Assembly: GCF_024362695.1 (NCBI RefSeq)
Contig: NC_065406.1
Location: forward strand, 9,610,001-9,674,000
DNA length: 64,000 bases
DNA from: Pectinophora gossypiella
Lineage: Eukaryota > Arthropoda > Insecta > Lepidoptera > Gelechiidae
Direction: 5' to 3'
Shown here: one piece after another, positions 1-9,800 of the stretch
How positions within the stretch are numbered: position 1 is the first letter of the stretch
Layout of the letters: the number at the start of each line of letters is the position of its first letter
Notes under the pieces: generated by a model
The model's database searches: none
Told to the model about the DNA's origin: nothing
The model's input: only the letters and a program-made list of their open reading frames with translations
Translations under genes and position numbers: made by a program

Positions 1-359
1 TGAATAAAATAATACCACGTTTTCATTTAAGTTAATATTTATTCATCTGAATCATCTAACGTATCGCTACAAAAACTTAAACTTCGTCACTGGTATTTCC
101 GACTTTTATAATAAAATCTTCCATTTCATTTTTCATTCCCATGTCTTTTTCCCAATATTCATTTTCAAGGTTCTGGACGTGTTTAAATAAATAGTAATAA
201 ATTATGTGAGCGAGATTATAATCGATAAACGCGGTCGATACGGACTCGTGCGACACTAAGACTAAGACGCCGCGGGGACTGTGCGGGTGTGCGGGGCGAC
301 CCCGCCTCCGCGGCTCACCTCATGCCCCGATTGCCATGTCGACCTGTCGTCAACAGTAG
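1..359. other. jbug intron 10 sequence, with a GC-rich block
   Basis: It is AT-rich except at about 245-330, which is strikingly GC-rich. I looked for the next jbug exon there on the minus strand and found no filamin-like translation with usable splice sites. Confidence 0.5.
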
Positions 360-605
360 ATGTATAGTCGCTATGGTCCTGTAGTACATCGGCTTGCTTC
401 GCAATCGGGGAGCGCCGATTCAAACCCCGGTACCAGACTTGCTAATCTATCTTAAGTACTACAGTTTTCACTAACACAGTTGGATCGACCATTATAGACG
501 GCGATACGGCTGACCACCCATCACGTTGGTAAGGAAAGCTCTTCACTGCCAGGTTTGGATACCGCAGTGGATGTACCTCTGACAGTCTTGAGCTAATGTT
601 ATGTT
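360..605 (+). mobile_element. SINE, family E (tRNA-derived head)
   Basis: A box B-like motif (gattcaaaccccggt) near 418-433 follows a tRNA-like 'ctatggtcctgtagtacatc' head. The body holds 'atcacgttggt' and 'gtggatgtacctctgac', both repeated at 28726-28990 and, inverted, at 30897-31000. It ends within about 8 bp of the jbug exon 10 donor. Confidence 0.65.
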
Positions 606-618
606 AATTCATGCTTAC

Positions 619-800
619 CTGAATATGCTCTCCCTTATAAGTGATAGCGATGGTCCATGTCCCGGGCTCGTCGGGTTCGAAGGTGGCACTCGAAGCCGTG
701 GTGCCGGGCGCGGACGGCGGCGGGTGGCGCGGGCGCAGCGGCACGGCGCGGCCGCTCGGCGAGTGCGCCGTCACGTCTATGTCCTCTCTTCTAGGCGCTC
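619..800 (-). CDS. jbug: jbug coding exon 10: filamin Ig repeat
   Basis: It encodes residues 487-547 (G-APRREDIDVTAHSPSGRAVP to ITYKGEHIQ). The acceptor is attcccacag and the donor cag|gtaagc, phase 0. 'IDVTAHSPSGRAVPL' and 'ATFEPDEPGTWTIAITYKGE' are textbook filamin-repeat strands. The middle is a Pro/Arg/Ala-rich insertion coded by very GC-rich sequence. The next exon, expected to start GGPF or similar, is not in the window. Confidence 0.93.
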
Positions 801-3800
801 CTGTGGGAATAATTCATATTTGTACTGCGAGTAAAGAAAAAAAAAATCTCCTAAGGTACTTAAACTATTTTTTGGAAATGCTACTAATAAGTATAGGTAA
901 GTACGTCAACCTGTCTTTATGATGCGCCTTTGTTTCTGTGTGCAATAAATTGAGAAATAAATAAATACGTAAGTAATTTTGGTGGCGGAAATATTTTTTT
1001 TAACGACAAAGCAACAGTAAATACGGATTCGGTACAACTTTCAACGTGAATCTTATATTATTTTCATCACTTTAGAAAGACATTCAAAACATGCAAAATA
1101 TGCGCAACCTAAATTAAGTACATACAGTTTCCAATTTGTCAAATCAGTTATTTTTTTTACTAAACGTCAAAATTACGTATGTGAGTTGTGTCTTCCTGCT
1201 AAAGACGATAACAAACTGTTCTTACCAGTAGCACTGACTAGGACCTCGACGATGCTGCCGGTGGCACAGGGCGCCATGCCAGGAGGCGGTACGGTCACCA
1301 GCCGCGGCAACACCCGGAAGAAGTACCGGCCGTCCACTCTGCGAGGGGAAGTCATCGAATAATCATAGAAAAGAAAAAAATAAGCAGGCACGTCATCCCC
1401 CTAGCATTATCCCGTTTCTCACAGGGTCCGCTTACCTAAGATTTGACAGGTCCGGTTTTTACAGAAGCGACTGCCTGTCTGACCGTGAAGGGAAAACCAG
1501 CCCAATACAGGTTAGGTCACATACCTCCGTAAATACATTTCTCGGGATTGTGGGTTTCCTCACGTTTTCCTTCACTGCTGAGCACGTGATAATCATTCAT
1601 GATCCAAACATTAATTCGAAACCGAATTCGGCTGTCATTGGTTTAAGTCTGTGCTGGATTCAAACCTGTGACCTTAAAGTGAGAGGCAAGCGTTCTACCA
1701 ACTGGGCTACCACGGCTCAAAAAAGAAGCAGGCACCTATTTTTATAGGAATACAGGATACTTACAGCAGAATAGAAGATATTATAGCCTAGTACTAATGT
1801 GATATAATCAGGAAAATGAGTTGTTCTGACCATGGAAGTAATAAGTAAGTAGATACTAAAGTTTCGCTAAATATCACTCTAATCAAGTTTTTTTAACGTG
1901 GTAGGTATAAGTGTAAATTGCATAGAGCATAGAGCAAAAGAGGTCAACGGGGTTGCACAGAAGTGCGTGTAGATTTTACATATATATATTGTCTAAATGC
2001 CATAATCAGTGTAAAGCTATATAACGAATATCGTTTGGTTTCAATAAAATTTATGATTTGCCCCTTTTGGGAAAAGAATACGCGACTTTTTATGCGTTTT
2101 AATTAGATAAAAAACTTTTTAGTGCTATCATAGGCGAGTTTATTGCTAAAAACGATTTCTACGTATCATTGTTTTACATGAGAACAAAGCGTTTCATTCC
2201 ACTGCCCACAATGAAGCATAATACGATAATGGTTTTGGCATAATGCCCAGGTGAGGTGTTTGCCAAGTAGTTTACTCGTAATTATCGCCATACAAATAAA
2301 AATGAAGGTTTATATGGGTTTTCAGTTCTGTAAAAATCAGTCCTCTCGGTACTTTCGGGTTAGGTACGCGGGACATGTAAAACCTTTGATTTAATGAGGT
2401 ATTGTTTCCAACTAACATCTAGCCTCCAAGATCCTACAGCTAGGCAAAGACCTCCCCTTCCTCTTTCTATTTTTCACGGTCCTGTGCGTACTCCGGCCAG
2501 TCCCTCCGGTAAGCGTCCAAGTCGTCACCCGTCGTGCATGGACTGGGCCGGATATGTTTGTCGCATGCACCCTAAGCGTTGGGCACGGATCGTCACGCAA
2601 TGGATGCGTCATGATGGGTATTGGTATTAAAGTTAATTTAATAAGATTATACGTGACCTCACTATTTTGTAAAAAATATTTATGTAAGTAAGCAGTAAGT
2701 TGGCAGGAAATCATAATTCCAATTCTTCAAAATCCAACAGCATACCTAATGTCGTCGACAGTGAGTACAATCTCGTGCATGCCGGCGTGTTCTGGCACGA
2801 ACTCGCCCGCGCCACGGGAGTCCAGTTTGAGCCTCGACTCTTGCTCTAGCGGGTTCACGATCGACACCTTCACGTCGGAGACTGAGAGCTCGTTTGATAT
2901 ACTCTCCACTTTTATGTAGGTCTGGAAAGTGAAATATTTAACAGTTGTTAATTTTTAAACCGAGAGGTTATCAATAAATATTTATGGACTTATATATAAA
3001 AGTATATACTGACAACCCAGTCATGGACTGACCCCGTCAGTATTTGTTACGATGTCACTAATAGCCTGTATTAGTAATATTGTTCTAAATCGATTCTCAT
3101 CAGTCTTTATACGATATCGTATGTAACTAAACATTTACTTTTTACTAAACAACGAAACACGAAATTAAGTAAGTACTATGGAATTTGTATGAAAAATCAA
3201 CCTGTGGCGTCATAGAAAAACGTGACAAAGTGTCGCACTTATTATTACATTTTTTTTTATTAACATTCATAAATAGCTTAATTAGAAAAAAGACAACGTT
3301 TTTGTCACCTTTAGATTCGTCATTTCATTATTTATCTTTGACTTAGGAAACTACCCAATTGTGATCAGTCTTTCTAAGATAGCAAATATAACAAACTCTT
3401 GAGTCAAAGGTAGAGGCGGTAAGGCGTGCAGATATAATAATATACCGCGATGTCCGTGGCCTCACTCGGCAGGGCCCGCAGTATACAGCGTCGTGGCTCA
3501 CGCCGCGACTTATACTGAGCGAGGTCCTTTTATCCGGGACGCCACCGCAGATGATCGGTGTTGCATTTAGGATGCTTACTTTTATTATTATTGTTTTTAT
3601 GATATTGGTTTGTTTTTCTTTTTGTTTTGTGTTTTTTTTCTTTGTATTGATTTCCGTGTGGTTTCTGTCCTGTGTTGAATGTAATGTACCTGTCTGTCTG
3701 CGTCTGTGGTGTCCGGAAGTAATAAATATTATGAGTAGAAAAATCAAATATATCGAAGCTGATTAGCCAGTTAATATACGTGAAAAATACTGAAAGCAGC

Positions 3801-6800
3801 TAAATTAGGAAATGCGATCTGCACCAACAGTTTGTCAATAAAAAAATGAGTAATGGAGTCAATCAATTAACATATACAATGGAGCCGGTTGATTGGACGT
3901 TTTACGTTTTTTCGCGTGATGTCCGGGTTAAAACGGCAATTTTGATGTAGATGCGATGAATACTAATATAGACAGTCGATTGATAAAAAAAGTAACCCGA
4001 ACACGGACACAGACCATTTTCCTTTATTCCTACATTACACTTTATTTCACGTAGAAAATAAAAGGTTCATTGCACTTAGAAGTCTTCGTACTTAATGTTC
4101 AGAAAAAAGTTTGGTTGTATAAGAGTAAGTATCTTGTTTCCTTAATTCTGGCGTTCCGTTTGCTTTCCATATCACAGTTACTATACTACCTAATTGGTCA
4201 AGGCGGCATTTTACGGAACTGCAAGGGGCCCAGGTTACGTCCAGATTCTCACGTCGCTCTGACTCATATCAGAAAGAAAGAAATAAAGAAAACATTAATT
4301 CCCATATTGGACGCCTCATTAACAAACATAAATTTAAGTACATAAAAAACAAAAAGACAGGGATAATTAATAATACCTAAAATATGTTTTTTGTGGATGC
4401 GTCCAAACTAAAACAGGATCTCCCTCAGCATAATGCCGTGACACGTACAGGGTGACAGTGACATCGTAACGAAAACTTTGAGGGATGATTCAGACCATGA
4501 TTCTGAGTTGATATCAAGTGGAATTTTCCATCACAAAAGTATGGAACGGAAAATAATTAAAAAATCACTAAAAAATTCATGAATTTTCCGACAGGAAATT
4601 CAACTTGATATCAACTCAGAATCATGGTCTGAATCATCCCCCTTAGTATCCTTTACGGTGTCAGTAACACCCACTTGTATTATTATTAAAACGTACCGGT
4701 TCTCCGACTCGTCCAGACGTGGAGTCGAGTGCGACCCTCAGCATGTCGTGCACAGGTGGTCGTGGCGGCACGTTGCGGAACTGCGACGCCCAGGCCATCA
4801 CGCCCAGGTGCTCAACATCGCTCTGGCTCATATCCTTCGCTGATAGTACTGGCTGCACTCCTGATGGGGAAGAATATCACAACATATTAGCGTAGCACAT
4901 CACATAGCATAACATCACGATTATATTCCAATTGGAGTAGTCAGTACATCAAGATTATATTAGAGATTTTTTTAAAGTGAAGAAGTTTATACACAAATAA
5001 ATGTAGGTACGTACATTAGGTAGGTATCTTTCTGCTCGCATAGTTTTCATATTCGAACAAGTAAGCTAGTATACACTCGTTAATGCAACTGAACTAAAAT
5101 AATTTTCCTCCAAATTTCATCAGGTATGTACCAGTGAAAACGTGAAACTAGCAAACATTTATAAAGCCTAGACCACCATTCCCTAACTAGACTTCAATTT
5201 AAACTCGGCTCGTACAAACAGTCAGTGGAAATTATAAACAGCATACATAACAGCGGAAATAAATGAACATCACCGAGTGCTGCCCACTTTCACTTCCGGA
5301 CAGGCCATTCTTACTTTGAAATCATATTTTCTTACTACATGCTACTATTATATTGGTTGTAATTATTTAATTTACTTTTCCTTTCCCATCATACTTTATA
5401 TGATAGTCGATTCGGAAGTGTCAATCATGCTAAAAATATAACGGTAATCTGTTACCACATAGTTCATCTACCTAAGTATGTTAATTTAGTATTAGATCTT
5501 CATATTATTTTGTGTGGCAGAAGCGGCGTAGTCGTGAGTAACCAAGAAGCAAATAACATCACACTCGACCTAAACTAAGATTCTTTACGTCACAAGACCG
5601 GAGACAGCAGAGCATTCGAGAGTTTCAAATACAATGTACAAATAGAAATGTTTGCCTCTTAAATGAAAATTTTGCCCATTTCACCTATTTCCTTTAAAGG
5701 ACTCCGCTTGACGTCACTAGCTTTGTTATTTCGTTGTAGGAAATGCAAGAAAGTCGTTTGATAGTGAAGTTGGACACTAATTAGGATCTTTGTTTGCAAT
5801 ATCTTAACTCGCGAGCCCATTTCACAGCAACAAACGTCGCTGGTTGTTGAATTTCTCAGAATTTAGTCAACCCTATTATATATATTGGATTGCAAAGTTG
5901 TTACGACAGGTTCATAAACATTACTTTCATAAATCTTATTGATACGTATATGTCGTGAAATATTTCATTACTGCTATCATAAATGACATCTCGAAAAAGT
6001 TAAAAAAGGGATTGGCGTCCTGTCTCATGCACCGATGATTTGCTGCTCTATTTTTTGTTTTTTTTTTTTACCTTTGATGGCTTTGCTCTTGGCCCCAGAC
6101 TTGCCCAAAGGCATTGACGAGGACTTCTCGCTCGCCCAGAAGGTGCCTGTTCACTCTGGCCTTGAAAGCACCCGGGTTATATGCATTCGGAAATACAGAA
6201 GACGGCAGAGAATTCCACCCTTAGCAGTACGCATAATGAAGGACGATGCGAAGAGCTTTATGCGAATAGTTGGGATATCCACCAAATAGGGATGGAACTC
6301 GGCCGCCTGCTGTCTGGAGCTGGACACCTCTATTAAGCTTACCAACTTTTTTTGCAGCATCGACAAAGCTGGGTCGATTTGCAGTCGGCTCGGCTGCGGC
6401 GCGGGCTTCTCATCAACCACACCAGCTGCTCACAATGAGTAATGTTAAATGACAATCTTACCAATTTTCTTAGCAGCATCAATGGCCATCTGGCAGTTGT
6501 CTTCCCAGCGCGCGGGGTCGCGACGCAGCCGGCTCGGTGGCGGCGCGGGACCGCCCATGGACCGCACCAGCTCATTCGCCACACGACCGTCGTTCCAATC
6601 CGTCTATTTAAACAAGTTAGTTTTTATATAATCCGTTCTTCTTGAGAGTAAAGTAGCCTATATTGTGTGGTATCCGAAACGTTGACGTCACTATACGTTT
6701 GTTTTTTTTTTCGTTATAGAAAATAAATACCACAAATTCGTTTATTGGCGAAGTTGAAATGCTGTAATGTACTTACTGTGAAGTTAGTAATTCCTCTCTC

Positions 6801-9800
6801 TAGTCTCGAGTTGACCCAATCCAAGGTAGCTCTGAACCCTTGGGAGCCTGGCTTCATGAAGTAGGAGAGGTATGTCATCCCGGAGAGCTCATCCAGCCAG
6901 GGTGAGGCCAGGTATTCTGGCTCTAGAACCATAGGGACATCCAACTCTCGGTGGGCTAGCTTCATGGCTCGACGACAGTTCTCTACGGCTTCGTGGCGAT
7001 CTGAGGAGGAATATTGTTGATCAGTATTACTTGCTTAAGTATATAGTTATTTAGTGAAACTTTTTGTAAAATGTCTTTTCATTTGTCTCATAGAAGCTCC
7101 ATGCTAAGCAAGGGCTATTCGATGTCTATCCATCTCCCTAGCTTCTCCCGTTTTTCAAAGTGTCCACTCACCTAATCTGCAAATTTGACGGGTCTGGTTT
7201 TGAGTAGAAGTGACTTAAAGTCACTGCCTGTCTGACCTAACTCGAAGGGAAAACCAGACAAGGGCGTATTTGGTGTATGGTGGTAAATATATAATGGTCG
7301 TTTATATCAGACTATAACTAGGGCTGGTGGGAGTGGCGTACAAAACGATCATTTCTCAACCCGTTTATACCTAGATAATAAAATCCTGGGCCAAACATAG
7401 GTTCTGCAATATTCTCCGCAATAAAAAGTTACTTCTGGCCATTTGGCACAGTTATTATACCTCACCGCATTAGAAGCTCAGTGCATCTGACAAAATTAAA
7501 ACCACTGGCACTTTATAAGGTCCTAGTACAGTTGGCAACAAAAGCCGCTGAAAGCTACTACCGGGCAGTAAGTTTCATAAACGTCCAGCCACTTTTGGTA
7601 GCTACAAAAAAGATATATTGTTTAAACGGCTGTTAAATAGAAATTACCTTTATCTAAGCCGTAAAATGTCACATTTTGCCGTAATATTAAAAGTAAGTAA
7701 GTAAGTTCGTGTTAAGTATGTATAGTATTTTTTGGTTGATAAACCAAATACGGAATCGTTATTACCAAAAATTGCTTGGCTCTGTTGATTGCTACCAATC
7801 ATTATGGTTATAGTATTACGGTTTGATTATTAATTATTGAAATAGCTCGCTTTTAGGCATAGGTTATTGTTTTTCAAAAGTAAGTAACTTGTAAATTATT
7901 TGTATATTTTTATTTTTTTCTACTTCAGGTAACTTGTCATACTGTATTCTGTTATTCGCGATTCAAAAGACATAACACACCATGGACGGGGGTGGAATAT
8001 TATGTGCGGTTTCATACAACATCCCGCGCACCAGGCGATGGTCGATGATGATGATGGGCGGTGGTTTCCTGGCTCTTTGAGCATCATACTTAAGAGTACT
8101 TACTAAGTTCGCGCCAATGCGGGAAGATGCCAGGCTTGCAATGGTCCAGTAGAGCTGAGAGGAGTACGCCACTGTTCCAGTCGGTGGTGAGGTTGCCGAC
8201 TCGGCAGTCCGGCAGGGCGGCTTGCAACCACGATAGCATCAGCTTCCTGCAACCAGGGATTCTTATTATTATAAGCTGCATCTAGTTGGTCGGATCATGC
8301 GGGCTCTATAGCGCAGTAAAGGGGGTTTTCCTTAGGCTTTTATGACAGGAAACATTGTGATTTTTTTTGCAACCCATGTACTTCCGAATTATTATATAAG
8401 ACTTTATGACGAATCCTAAAATCATATTGTGAATTATCACAAAACGACATTTATCGTACACGATCGTACAGCAATCCAATAAATGTAGACCAAGATATTA
8501 TGACCCATAACAAATCCATGTCGCCTGTAGGAGTATTGGTATTAAGCAAGCAGCCATATTGAGTAGGTAGGTGCGCCCCGGCGCGGCGCGGCGTGAGAGC
8601 AAGCGGCGCCCGCGCAGGCGTGCCCGCGATAATTGCCCATACGTTACCTACCAGGCAAGCCTTTAAAAATAGATAAGGTTTACTTACGCAACCTATGGTG
8701 ACTTATGGGCCGTAAAATATTCATAAATGTTATTCACTCGTAGTCAATAACACTGTTTTACAGAAAAAAATATTTTTTTTGATTAAAATTACTTAATGGC
8801 CTCCGTCTTTCAAAGTACCGATGTACTTGTCGTTTGCACTATATAGATGTAAGTATTTGTTGTATTTGTCGTTTGCACTATATAGAGGCGTAAAACCCAG
8901 AATTAAATTAATTTAAAATCCATATTTGTCTGACTCTTGTCTGACTTTTGGACCATAGTTTAAACAGAAATACTACGTGTATATCTTTTCAATAAGGTAC
9001 ATTTTTTCTTAGTTTAGGTACCAAATAGTACTAAATGGGTACTATATCTATGAATATGGAATTTGGAATTTCAACATTGAGCAATTGGTCCATTGGGCCA
9101 TTTTGACGCTAATGTATTCATATGAATATATTTCGTAATAGTTATATTACATGTCATATAGAACATAATATAATAATACAATAATGGTACTTAAGTACTA
9201 AGTGGTAAATTTTACAGTTAAAATTTCTTCAAAGCTAAATTACAAAAAAAAGCTATAGAAAGTGTGTTATGTTGTTTCGCCGTTCGTATTTCACTCTTCT
9301 CCTCTTCTTCTATCGTGTGGGTTGTGAGGTGGAGTACCAACCTCATCAACCCTGGTGTCAGGTTTAATATTGAGCTGCCAAAGGCTCCTGACATGGCTCA
9401 TGGTGACGACTACTTATTTACATCAGTAAGTAGTAACCGGCACCAACGGCTTAACGTGCCTTCCGAAGCACGGATCATCTTACTTTCGGATAATCTGGTG
9501 ATCTGCCAATAATGTCCTAACCAAACTAGGGACCACAAAGTATTTTTTGTGATATGTCCCCACCGGGGTTCGAACCCGGGACCTCCGGATCTGGAGCCCA
9601 ACGCTCAACCACTGGACCACGGAGGTCGTTAGGTTAGGAGGTATTTCACTGAGCTTAAGACGTATAATGTGAGATCTTACCTCGGAGGGAACTTGCTCCT
9701 GCCTATTTGATACCGGACGATGAGTGACCAAATCAAACCGAGAATCAACTTTAGATTCCCGTTCACAATGTCCGTATTCCCTGAAAGGATAAATAGATTA

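Noticed and set aside
245..335. Possible eleventh jbug exon
   Set aside because: A donor-like gag|gtgagc and an acceptor-like gacag bound a 25-base piece on the minus strand, but in the required frame it reads a stop and shows no filamin-repeat sequence.
3343..3747. 134-codon minus-strand open frame
   Set aside because: Composed of A/T-rich low complexity and repeat-derived sequence; no conserved motif.
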